The notes under the pieces: model-generated
Seen by the model: the letters and a program-made list of their open reading frames with translations, nothing else
Database searches by the model: none
What the model was told of the DNA's origin: nothing
Made by a program: the position numbers and the translations under genes
Shown: piece by piece, positions 17,870-26,122 of the stretch
How positions within the stretch are numbered: position 1 is the first letter of the stretch
How the letters are laid out: every line of letters starts with the position of its first letter
IMG/VR virus record: IMGVR_UViG_3300036398_003287
Location: 1-31,938 of that record
Direction: 5' to 3' (one strand)
Source of the DNA: a virus
DNA length: 31,938 nt

Positions 17870-17878
17870 GGAGTTAAA

Positions 17879-18088
17879 ATGAGCTACGAACAACACAATC
17901 AAGATCTTCCAATAGTCCCTTCTGTGTTAAAGACCAGGGCTTCAGAAGAATGTGAAGCTAGCGCACAACAAGATTTGGAGTTACAAGAAGAAGGCAAATC
18001 TATAGCAGAACTATTAAATGAAGAAAAAACAAATACAGAAGAACAACAAGAAGAAAACAAAAATAGTCAAGAAAAAGAGCAAGAATAA
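17879..18088 (+). CDS. 69-aa acidic disordered protein
   Basis: Begins MSYEQHNQDLPIVPSVLKTR and ends in Glu/Gln/Lys-rich text (EEQQEENKNSQEKEQE). AAGGAG lies 5 nt before the ATG, the strongest ribosome site near this promoter. Its last 70 bases overlap the start of the sigma gene in the +1 frame. Function unknown. Confidence 0.65.
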   Translation: MSYEQHNQDLPIVPSVLKTRASEECEASAQQDLELQEEGKSIAELLNEEKTNTEEQQEENKNSQEKEQE

Positions 18089-18719
18089 AGACGGCTTACA
18101 TGGTGTTTCACAAGAAGAATTTTTAAAAGTTTTAGAGAATATAGGCAAAAGACTTGGTCATAAATTTAAATTTGGATATCACAGCTTCGATGATATGAAA
18201 CAACAAGCCGCTATCTTTGCACTAGAAGGACTAGAGAGATACGATCATTCTAGGCCACTAGAGAATTTTCTATGGACTCATGTTAGAAATAGACTATTTA
18301 ACTATAAACGTAACCATTATCAAAGACCGGATAAGCCGTGTTTAAGTTGTCCATTTTTCGATAAAACATATAAATGCTCCAATAATCAGTGTACAGAATT
18401 CACTAATAAAAAAGATTGTGAACTATACGCAGCATGGGCTAATAGGAATGAAGCTAAGAAAAATATTATGCAGCCGTCTGGTATAGAAGTTGAGGTTCCC
18501 ACTAGAAATTTATTGGATCCACACAATTTAGTAGCAAACAAAGAAATTGTAGACTTTTTAGACCAGAATATACAAGCAGAGTTTAGAGAATCATATCTCA
18601 AACTCAAACACGGAAACAAAGTATCTAGGCACGATATCTTAAAACTACAATCACACATAGCCGAACTTATGGAGAATAAAGAATGGATAAATCAGGACCT
18701 AAAAAACGAGGACAATTAA
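18018..18719 (+). CDS. phage late sigma factor, T4 gp55-like, with Cys cluster
   Basis: 233 residues. The N-terminal 25 are almost pure Lys/Asn/Gln. Region 2 is recognisable: YHSFDDMKQQAAIFALEGLE, then RYDHSRPLENFLWTHVRNRL and NYKR, aligned by eye with the T4 gp55 core (MIADGIEASIKGLHNFD...YITQACFNAFVQRIKKE). Next comes an unusual cysteine block CLSCPFFDKTYKC..NQC...DC that may bind zinc. A C-terminal helical part follows; regions 3 and 4 are not obvious. No Shine-Dalgarno site precedes the ATG. It should direct host RNA polymerase to late promoters; overlap with the HTH gene downstream (37 nt) ties it to the packaging genes. Confidence 0.75.
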   Translation: MKKKQIQKNNKKKTKIVKKKSKNKDGLHGVSQEEFLKVLENIGKRLGHKFKFGYHSFDDMKQQAAIFALEGLERYDHSRPLENFLWTHVRNRLFNYKRNHYQRPDKPCLSCPFFDKTYKCSNNQCTEFTNKKDCELYAAWANRNEAKKNIMQPSGIEVEVPTRNLLDPHNLVANKEIVDFLDQNIQAEFRESYLKLKHGNKVSRHDILKLQSHIAELMENKEWINQDLKNEDN

Positions 18720-19498
18720 GTCTTGATGAAGAAAAATTCATAAGAGAAAATTATGCCTCTTTAACAGTACAGCAGATTGCAGACTCGTTAAATAGGAATA
18801 TTGCTCCTATCCAGAGATATGTAAACGAGAATAAGCTTATAGCATCACAGGAAGAAGCCAAAGATTCAGAGATCCTCAAACATAAACTCCATACAAAAAC
18901 ATTTTGGCCAGAAATTGTTCGACAGTTTGATAGCGAAAGTGGAGAACTAGAATATTTTGAGGATACGTGGGTGGGATTAATTAAGCAGTTTAGGGAAGAC
19001 GTGTTACCCGCAGAAGAACTCCAGATTAAACAATTTATCACAATAGATATTTTGATTAATAGATCTATGAAAGAGCGCAAAAGACATATTGCTGAAACAG
19101 ATAAGCTACAAAAACTAGTAGATCAAGAATACAGCAAACCAGAACCAGAGAGAGACATCCCGAAGCTAGCTAATCTAGAAACTCAACTGAGCTTTGCTCG
19201 CAATAGCATTGCTAATTATACTAATGAATATACGAAACTATTAAACGAACAACAAAAGATTAGCAAAGACCTTAAAGCGACAAGAGAGCAGAGAATTAAG
19301 CGTATTGAGGACGGAAAAAGCAGCTGGACGGGGCTTATTAGAATGCTAGAGGACGAAGAGATCAGAGAGAAAGAGGGTAGAGAAATTGAGATTTTGGCCA
19401 TGGCTACTGAAAAAGCAAAGGCTAAAATGCAAGAATATCATAACTATGCAGATAACGTGGTAGACAAACCTTTTTTAACGCCAGAGAGTGTGGACTAA
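18683..19498 (+). CDS. HTH coiled-coil protein, candidate small terminase
   Basis: 271 residues. The N-terminus has a helix-turn-helix (LSLDEEKFIRENYASLTVQQ then IADSLNRNIAPIQRYVNENK) like the HTH protein at 17566. Then a helical region with FWPEIVRQFDSESGELEYFE, and a long charged coiled coil (about 125-250). HTH plus coiled coil and a position in the head-packaging region fit a small terminase, but three genes and a dehydratase separate it from TerL, so another DNA-binding role is possible. GGAG lies about 9 nt upstream, inside the sigma gene. Confidence 0.6.
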   Translation: MDKSGPKKRGQLSLDEEKFIRENYASLTVQQIADSLNRNIAPIQRYVNENKLIASQEEAKDSEILKHKLHTKTFWPEIVRQFDSESGELEYFEDTWVGLIKQFREDVLPAEELQIKQFITIDILINRSMKERKRHIAETDKLQKLVDQEYSKPEPERDIPKLANLETQLSFARNSIANYTNEYTKLLNEQQKISKDLKATREQRIKRIEDGKSSWTGLIRMLEDEEIREKEGREIEILAMATEKAKAKMQEYHNYADNVVDKPFLTPESVD

Positions 19499-19514
19499 AT
19501 AATAGGAGCAAATA

Positions 19515-20513
19515 ATGACAAATAAATTAGCGCTAGTATCCGGTATTACTGGTCAGGATGGTTCTTATTTGGCCGACCTATTAATAGATAAGGGATATAG
19601 GGTTGTTGGCCTACATCGTAGAAATAGTACTAATAATTTAGATAGAGTATCTCATCTTATAAATCACGAACTATTTAAGCTAGAAGAATTTGATTTAACA
19701 GATCCCGCAAACTGTATGAAGATCATAGATTCTTACCAACCAGACGAATTCTACAACCTAGCTGCTCAAAGTCATGTTGGCACCAGTTTCAAACAACCCA
19801 CAGCGACTATTCAAATAGATACTATCGGAGTAGTAAATATACTAGAGGCTATTCGCCACTGCTCTTCTGCTACAAAATTTTATCAGGCTAGCACTAGCGA
19901 AATGTTTGGTCGTAGTTATAATGTTGATTCAAATACTCAAGAAAAATATCAAGATGAAGACACCTCTCTATTGCCTCAAAGTCCTTATGGAGTAGCTAAG
20001 TTAGCAAGTCATCGTTTAGTACAGATTTATCGCGAGGCATACGGTATTTTTGGTTGCAGCGGTATACTGTTTAATCACGAGAGTCCTCGTAGGGGCGAAA
20101 ATTTTGTTACGCGTAAAATAACAAAATATATTGGCCAAGTTATTAATCGCACAACTAATACCACCCTAAAGCTTGGTAATCTAAACGCAAAGAGAGATTG
20201 GGGCCACGCTAAAGATTATGTATACGCCATGTATCTTATGCTACAGACAGATGCTCCACAGGACTATGTAATATGTACGGGTAAAACGTGGAGTATCTTA
20301 GATTTTCTGCAAAAATCGTTTAGCTATGCCGGATTAAACTATAAAGAATATGTAGAGATAGATCCCGACTTATACAGACCAGCAGAGGTAGAATATCTAT
20401 GCGGTAGAAATCAAAAGGCCAAAAAAGAATTGGGGTGGGAGCCATCCATAACTTTTGATGATTTGGTTCAAGATATGGTAGATAGCGACATTAAGGCATA
20501 TGCCAATGCCTAG
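19515..20513 (+). CDS. gmd: GDP-mannose 4,6-dehydratase
   Basis: 332 residues, full length for the short-chain dehydratase family. It converts GDP-D-mannose to GDP-4-keto-6-deoxy-D-mannose, the precursor of GDP-fucose, rhamnose and related sugars. Visible: nucleotide-binding GITGQDGSYL (residues 10-19), LHRRNS for NADP binding, catalytic STSEMFG (Thr127/Glu129), YGVAK (Tyr158, Lys162), and the RGENFVTRKI substrate region. GGAG lies 8 nt before the ATG. It sits between candidate TerS and nuclease genes; no other sugar gene is in view. Likely alters host surface glycans or supplies a sugar for virion or DNA modification; which one cannot be told. Confidence 0.95.
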   Translation: MTNKLALVSGITGQDGSYLADLLIDKGYRVVGLHRRNSTNNLDRVSHLINHELFKLEEFDLTDPANCMKIIDSYQPDEFYNLAAQSHVGTSFKQPTATIQIDTIGVVNILEAIRHCSSATKFYQASTSEMFGRSYNVDSNTQEKYQDEDTSLLPQSPYGVAKLASHRLVQIYREAYGIFGCSGILFNHESPRRGENFVTRKITKYIGQVINRTTNTTLKLGNLNAKRDWGHAKDYVYAMYLMLQTDAPQDYVICTGKTWSILDFLQKSFSYAGLNYKEYVEIDPDLYRPAEVEYLCGRNQKAKKELGWEPSITFDDLVQDMVDSDIKAYANA

Positions 20514-20775
20514 AGACTTTAAAGACCCAGCCTATGTACAGTGGAGAAAAAAGGTATATCAGAGAGATAATTTTACATGCCAGTGGCCAGGGTGTACGAA
20601 AAAGAATAAGCTTAACGCTCACCACATTCAGATTTGGGCCCATAATCCTGGGTTAAGATTCGATATTAATAACGGTATAACATTATGCTACAATCATCAC
20701 AAAATGATCAGGGGTATGGAAGAAATATACGCTTCTGTTTTCCTTAAAATATTAGCCAATAAACGATTACTATGA
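20500..20775 (+). CDS. HNH endonuclease
   Basis: 91 residues. Zn-type HNH motif: CQWPGC (two Cys), LNAHHIQIW (His-His), then NNGITLCYNHHKMI with the final Asn/His and C..HH. Small size fits phage HNH enzymes that work with the terminase in DNA packaging, as known for some HK97-like phages; homing or defence roles are alternatives. Start at 20500 or 20506 inside the end of gmd; AAGG lies just upstream. Overlaps the next gene by 4 nt. Confidence 0.85.
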   Translation: MPMPRDFKDPAYVQWRKKVYQRDNFTCQWPGCTKKNKLNAHHIQIWAHNPGLRFDINNGITLCYNHHKMIRGMEEIYASVFLKILANKRLL

Positions 20776-21266
20776 ATAAATACGATTTTACAATAGTAGT
20801 AGACACCAGAGAACAACAACCATGGGAGTTTCCTAACTATACAATAGCTAATAGAAAATTAGATACTGGTGATTATAGTATAGAAGGATTAGAGAATATA
20901 TTATGCATAGAGCGTAAAAAGAGCTCTAGTGAATTTGCTAATAATATTGTAGAAAGTAGATTTAAAGATGTTATCGAGAGAATGAGTAATATAAAATACG
21001 CTTTTTTATTACTAGAGTTTGATCTAAAAGATTTATTGGTTTATCCTATTGGGTCCACCGTGCCAAGAAGAATGTGGGATAAAATTAAGATTAGTCCAGC
21101 GTTTTTATTAAAGAACATTTTAGAGTTGCAATTGAACCATAATATTATAGTATATTTTTGTGGAGACGCTGATAACGCTGGAAAGATGGCTGAGCATATA
21201 TTAAAAAAGATACATTATATAGAAGTAGTTAAAAACAAAGGAGTACCAAGCAATGATCCTAAATAA
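20772..21266 (+). CDS. ERCC4-type (XPF-like) nuclease
   Basis: 164 residues. Motifs of the ERCC4 nuclease domain: VDTREQQPWEF (residues 10-20), LDTGDYSIEG (30-39) and CIERKKSSSEF. The usual ERKxxxD is altered: the position of the last Asp is Ser, with Glu next to it. Phage proteins of this type are single-domain structure-specific nucleases acting on branched or flap DNA. Overlaps HNH by ATGA and the next gene by 14 nt, so the three are one unit. Probably resolves DNA before or during packaging. Confidence 0.8.
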   Translation: MNKYDFTIVVDTREQQPWEFPNYTIANRKLDTGDYSIEGLENILCIERKKSSSEFANNIVESRFKDVIERMSNIKYAFLLLEFDLKDLLVYPIGSTVPRRMWDKIKISPAFLLKNILELQLNHNIIVYFCGDADNAGKMAEHILKKIHYIEVVKNKGVPSNDPK

Positions 21267-21828
21267 CCCTATCGTACTGACACAACCTCCCTATGCTGAT
21301 CAGACAGGAAAAACTATAACACCGGGACCTATCGTATTGAATGAGTTAGATGTAACTTACCATATTAATCCTAAAGCAAAAAATATATATGCTACTATTC
21401 TAAAGGTGCCATCGCCAATCTCATTGGCTACTCCGGCAGATTTTCACGAAGTAACCGATCTATCTATTGCTGCTTTGGAAGGGTCTCTCAGAGAAAAAAT
21501 TGGAGAAAATGCTCAAGCGTATTTACAGTCTTTATTTCCTAGAACGCTAGAGTCTGATCCTAACGGCCCGGGCACTATCTTATCAGGTATGATTAGCGCA
21601 TTAGGTATCCACTCTACTCCAAATTGTAGTTGTAGGCGCCACGCTTTACAAATGAACGCCAGTGGCCCAGATTGGTGCGAGCAAAACATGGATACTATTC
21701 TTGGTTGGCTGAAAGAAGAAAGCTCGAAGAGAAAATTACCATTTGTCGAAACCGTGGCTAGATTAATGGTGCAACGAGCTATTAATAAATCTCGAAGATT
21801 ACTAGCCAAAGTCCAAAAGCAGAGTTAA
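21253..21828 (+). CDS. hypothetical protein with CSC...C motif domain
   Basis: 191 residues. N-terminal part beta-like (VLNELDVTYHINPKAKNIYA); the C-terminal half carries NCSCRRHALQMNASGPDWCE then QNMDTILGWLKEESSKRKLP. The CxCxxxAxxMNxxGPxxCExNxxxIlxWL string is, from memory, a recurring domain of phage and planctomycete proteins with no assigned function; the three or four Cys could bind a metal. Stop is 3 nt before the GTG of TerL. Confidence 0.65.
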   Translation: MILNNPIVLTQPPYADQTGKTITPGPIVLNELDVTYHINPKAKNIYATILKVPSPISLATPADFHEVTDLSIAALEGSLREKIGENAQAYLQSLFPRTLESDPNGPGTILSGMISALGIHSTPNCSCRRHALQMNASGPDWCEQNMDTILGWLKEESSKRKLPFVETVARLMVQRAINKSRRLLAKVQKQS

Positions 21829-21831
21829 TTT

Positions 21832-23859
21832 GTGTCTATAAAAAATTCTATATATGATGACGCATGGTTAGGACTGGGTGATCTATCTCTATTGTCTGTT
21901 GATCATAAAAATCTTATGATTAATAGAACCGAGGAAGATATAGAGAGACCAGATCTTCATTTGATGAAGATTTTAAGAGGTCCTAGGCATATTGGTTCGA
22001 CCTGCAAATTATTATTTAATATAGAATTACACCCAATACAAATAGCTATTATACAAGAGTTTTGGATAAGAGCTTTTCCTATGTATATCGCCAGTCGAGG
22101 TTGGGGAAAGTCTTTTTTGTTATCTTTGTACTGCGTACTCAGAATGACATTTTATCCTGGAACTAAAATTGTTGTTGTTGGAGCAGCTTTTAGACAAAGT
22201 AAAATTATTTTTGAATATATGGAAACTATTTGGAGGAATAGTCCTATACTTCGTAGTATTTTTAATGGTAATGACGATGGTCCTAGAAGAGATGTTGATC
22301 GTTGCACTATGAGATTAGGAGATAGTTGGACTATAGCTATTCCTTTAGGCGATGGTAGTAAGATTAGAGGATTAAGAGCACATATTATTATTGCTGATGA
22401 ATTTGCTTCTATATCTCCGGATATTTATGAAACAGTAGTATCTGGTTTCGCAGCGGTATCAGCCAGTCCTATTCAGAATGTTAAGGAACAAGCCAAACAA
22501 ACAGCGTTGAAAGAAGCAGGATTATGGAATGAAGATTTAGATATATTAAATACTAAAATGGGTAATCAGGCTATTATATCTGGCACGGCAGATTATGGTT
22601 TCAAACACTTTGCCCAATACTGGAAAAGATATAAGAATATTATCGAAAGTAAGGGAGATAGGAAAAAACTAGAAGAAATATTTAAAGGAGAGGTTCCAGA
22701 TAATTTTAATTGGAGAGACTACTCCATTATACGTATTCCTTATGAATTAATCCCAAAAGGCTTCATGGATGACAAGCAGGTTTCTAGAGCAAAAGCGACT
22801 ATTCATACTGGTATATATAATATGGAGTACGCTGCTTGTTTTATTAATGATAGTGAAGGATTTTTTAGGAGAAGTCTTATAGAAAGTTGTGTGGCCAACG
22901 ATTCTTCTCCTATAATTCTTGGAGACAAGAAAATTACCTTTGAGGCCACAACAACAGGTAACCCAACAGGCAAATACATATACGGAATCGATCCAGCATC
23001 CGAGCAAGATAATTTTAGCATTGTAGTTTTAGAGATGCATCCGGATCACAATAGGGTCGTATATTGCTGGACTACTAATAGGAGTAACTTTAAAGAACGA
23101 CTCAAAACAGGATTAGTTACAGAGCACGATTTTTATGGTTTTTGTGTGAGAAAAATACGAAATCTCATGAAAACGTTTCCGCCGGTAAGAATCGGTATGG
23201 ATGCTCAGGGAGGAGGAGTGGCTATCGAAGAGGCTTTTCATGACCCTTCTAAGCTTGAAGAGGGAGAAATATTGATTTGGCCAGCCATAGATCCCGCTAA
23301 AAGCAAAGATACAGATAATCAAGCCGGTCTACACATATTAGAACTTGTTCAATTTGCTAAGGCCGATTGGACCAGTCAGGCTAACCACGGTCTTAGGAAA
23401 GACCTAGAAGATAAGGTATTATTATTTCCAAGATTCGATAATTTAACGCTTGGCTTGGCTCTAGAAGCAGAAAATAAAGATATCATGTCATCTGAGTTGA
23501 ATCCTATTTATGATAGTTTAAGCGAATGTATACTAGAGATAGAAGAGCTTAAAAATGAACTCACAACTATAGTCATGACACAAACGAGTACTGGTCCAAA
23601 TGCTAGAGACAGATGGGATACTCCAGAGGTTAAGCTTAGCGGAGGTAAAAAGGGAAGATTAAGAAAAGATAGATATAGCTCATTAGTAATAGCTAATATG
23701 TTAGCTAGACAATCCCAAAGGGCTTTAAAACCAATAGAATATGAAGTTATCGGAGATAATGCTCGAAATGTAGCTAATAATACTGGTCAAATGTATAAAG
23801 GACCCGAATGGTTTATAGCTGGAGCTAATGACGATATTTATACGGGTATTTATAGATAA
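21832..23859 (+). CDS. terL: terminase large subunit
   Basis: 675 residues, GTG start. ATPase part: Walker A variant SRGWGKS (88-94), Walker B HIIIADE (184-190) with catalytic Glu190, followed by FASIS. Nuclease part: RNase H-like fold starting YIYGIDPASEQDNFSIVVLE (Asp387), IGMDAQGGGVAIEEAF as the second acidic strand, and KDRYSSLVIANM near the end as the third. It is the motor and nuclease that packages DNA through the portal. Length is typical to slightly long. No strong ribosome site precedes the GTG; coupling to the upstream gene (3-nt gap) is likely. Confidence 0.95.
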   Translation: MSIKNSIYDDAWLGLGDLSLLSVDHKNLMINRTEEDIERPDLHLMKILRGPRHIGSTCKLLFNIELHPIQIAIIQEFWIRAFPMYIASRGWGKSFLLSLYCVLRMTFYPGTKIVVVGAAFRQSKIIFEYMETIWRNSPILRSIFNGNDDGPRRDVDRCTMRLGDSWTIAIPLGDGSKIRGLRAHIIIADEFASISPDIYETVVSGFAAVSASPIQNVKEQAKQTALKEAGLWNEDLDILNTKMGNQAIISGTADYGFKHFAQYWKRYKNIIESKGDRKKLEEIFKGEVPDNFNWRDYSIIRIPYELIPKGFMDDKQVSRAKATIHTGIYNMEYAACFINDSEGFFRRSLIESCVANDSSPIILGDKKITFEATTTGNPTGKYIYGIDPASEQDNFSIVVLEMHPDHNRVVYCWTTNRSNFKERLKTGLVTEHDFYGFCVRKIRNLMKTFPPVRIGMDAQGGGVAIEEAFHDPSKLEEGEILIWPAIDPAKSKDTDNQAGLHILELVQFAKADWTSQANHGLRKDLEDKVLLFPRFDNLTLGLALEAENKDIMSSELNPIYDSLSECILEIEELKNELTTIVMTQTSTGPNARDRWDTPEVKLSGGKKGRLRKDRYSSLVIANMLARQSQRALKPIEYEVIGDNARNVANNTGQMYKGPEWFIAGANDDIYTGIYR

Positions 23860-23917
23860 CAGTGTACTATTGTATTAGTATTGCGGTTGTATTGCGATCC
23901 TATTATTATTATAAAAT

Positions 23918-26107
23918 ATGAGCAAAAAATCAAATAATCAAAATAATTCTATTCCGAACGCCGAGCCCAAAAATCCCGAAGCGTATGTTGCCTGGGGTGA
24001 GGATTTAGCCAGTAAACAAGCGGCGATGCAGTCTTGTTCGGATTCTCTGGACGAATTTACAGGTATTCAAAAAGCGGAAGCGAGATGGCGACGAGATTTT
24101 TCTAATCTTGATGGCAATATTTCTAGTCGTCCCGGATTGACTCGTTTTGATTATGATCAATTTAGAGCAGACGAGGCCGTACCTACAAAAATCAAGCCGG
24201 TCATACGCAGAGCAGAAGACATATATCAAAGAGTTGGTCTTGTAAAAAACGTTATAGATCTCATGGGCGATTTTGCGGTTCAAGGTATAAGACTGGTACA
24301 TAAGAACAAGAGAGTTGAAAGATTCTATCGCAAATGGTTTCAAAAAGTAAGAGGCAAAGACCGTTCAGAAAGATTTCTAAACAATTTATATAAAACAGGT
24401 AATGTTGTATTAAATAGGCAAACAGGAAAACTTAATACTAAAGTAACGGAACAACTATATAGGGCTGTGGCTTCTCCAGATATGCAGATATCTGATCTAG
24501 ATATCAATAATCTAGAAAAAAGAGAAATACCCTGGAAATATACATTTATTGATCCTGTATTTGTCGAGGTGGCCGCTGGGGCCTTATCTTCATTCGTACA
24601 AGAAAAACAGTATCAGTTGATTTTACCATCCGATCTTAGAAAAACAATTAATTCTCCCAAAACTGATTCAGAAAGAGAAGTGATTGCTAAGTTACCATCA
24701 GCTATTATAGAAGCAGCTAAAACCAGAAAGCCTTATCCATTAGACAAAGACAAAACACTTGTTTTTCACTATAAAAAAGATGATTGGCAGACATGGGCCT
24801 ATCCTATGATTTATGCTATCATGGATGATATAACCGTTATAGAGAAACTCAAACTAGCCGATATGGCCGCTCTTGATGGTGCTATTTCTAATATTAGAAT
24901 TTTTAAACTAGGCAGCCTAGAGCATAAAATAGCTCCTACTAAAGCGGCTACAGCTAAACTAGCACAGATCTTAGGCAATAATGTCGGTGGCGGAACTATG
25001 GATGTGGTTTGGGGTCCCGATATAGAATTATTAGAATCCAACACTAACGTACATAATTTTTTAGGAGAAGGCAAATACGTTCCGCATCTTAATGCCGTAT
25101 ATGCTGGTTTAGGTATTCCTCCTACTCTTACTGGTACTTTTGGAGCGTCTGGAACCACAAATAACTTTATAAGTCTCAAAACCTTAACTCAAAGACTTCA
25201 GTATGGCCGAGATATTTTAGTAGAGTTTTGGGATAAAGAAATCGCGCTAGTACAAAAAGCTATGGGTTTTAAATACCCAGCCAAAATAGAATTTGACAGA
25301 ATGGATCTAAGCAATGAGGATGCTGAAAAAGCCCTATTAGTCCAGTTAGCTGATAGAAATCTTATATCGGACGAGCTATTGCAAAGCCGTTTTGGTTTCG
25401 ATCCAGATATGGAAAAATCTAGACTAAATAGAGAAAACAGAGAGAGAAAGAGCGATAGAATGATACAAAAATCTGGACCTTGGCATGACCCACAATTTCA
25501 AAATTCTCTTAAAAAGATAGCACTACAAATAGGTACGGTTACGCCTAGTCAAGTTGGCCTGGATTTGCCCCCAAGAAAGAAAGGAGAGCAAACGGCCCTA
25601 GATATGAAGCAGCAGCAGAAACAACCAACGCAGTTGGGAAACGATTTGCCAAAATCGTTACCTGGACAGCCGGGCGAGGGAAGACCCAAATTAAGCAAGG
25701 ATACGGAAAAAAGAAAAACAAAAGTATTTTCCCCACAGACAGGAGCAAGTTTGGCCATATGGGCCTCACAAGCACAAGAAGATATAGCTCAAATATTAAA
25801 CCCAATAATGTTAGAGTTTTATCAGAAAAAAAATCTAAGAAGTCTTTCTAGTAAGGAATATCAAGAATTAGAAGATATAAAAACCAAAACACTTTTCTGC
25901 ATCAAACCATTCTCTAAAATTGACTCTTCAATAGAGGGCATAATGAGTAGTATAAACTCTAAAGCGAGTTTAGATACTATTTCTTTATATAATAATTGGC
26001 TAAAAACATTAGAACTAGATCTAGGTAGTCAATTAAATTCTGATCAACAAAAGCAAGCCAAAGCATCTTTTTACGCTATGGTGTATGATTCTCTTGAAAC
26101 CGACTAA
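23918..26107 (+). CDS. portal protein
   Basis: 729 residues. The core matches portal proteins: VPTKIKPVIRRAEDIYQRVG, then NVIDLMGDFAVQGIRL, KTGNVVLNR, FHYKKDDWQTWAYPMIYAIM and LGEGKYVPHLNAVYAGLGIP with FISLKTLTQRLQYGRDILVE. This is the dodecameric ring for DNA entry and tail attachment. The N-terminal 35 residues are Asn/Pro-rich; after residue 520 a Gln/Pro/Lys-rich linker leads to a helical C-terminal domain (about 610-729) that is longer than in most portals. No ribosome site is evident; a TTATTATTATAAAAT run precedes the ATG. Confidence 0.9.
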   Translation: MSKKSNNQNNSIPNAEPKNPEAYVAWGEDLASKQAAMQSCSDSLDEFTGIQKAEARWRRDFSNLDGNISSRPGLTRFDYDQFRADEAVPTKIKPVIRRAEDIYQRVGLVKNVIDLMGDFAVQGIRLVHKNKRVERFYRKWFQKVRGKDRSERFLNNLYKTGNVVLNRQTGKLNTKVTEQLYRAVASPDMQISDLDINNLEKREIPWKYTFIDPVFVEVAAGALSSFVQEKQYQLILPSDLRKTINSPKTDSEREVIAKLPSAIIEAAKTRKPYPLDKDKTLVFHYKKDDWQTWAYPMIYAIMDDITVIEKLKLADMAALDGAISNIRIFKLGSLEHKIAPTKAATAKLAQILGNNVGGGTMDVVWGPDIELLESNTNVHNFLGEGKYVPHLNAVYAGLGIPPTLTGTFGASGTTNNFISLKTLTQRLQYGRDILVEFWDKEIALVQKAMGFKYPAKIEFDRMDLSNEDAEKALLVQLADRNLISDELLQSRFGFDPDMEKSRLNRENRERKSDRMIQKSGPWHDPQFQNSLKKIALQIGTVTPSQVGLDLPPRKKGEQTALDMKQQQKQPTQLGNDLPKSLPGQPGEGRPKLSKDTEKRKTKVFSPQTGASLAIWASQAQEDIAQILNPIMLEFYQKKNLRSLSSKEYQELEDIKTKTLFCIKPFSKIDSSIEGIMSSINSKASLDTISLYNNWLKTLELDLGSQLNSDQQKQAKASFYAMVYDSLETD

Positions 26108-26122
26108 CATATGGAGATTATT

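Noticed and set aside
17879-18719. Programmed -1 frameshift joining the acidic protein to the sigma factor
   Set aside because: The sigma frame is +1 relative to the acidic gene, so A-rich slippery stretches for -1 shifting do not connect them; a separate start at 18018 is simpler.
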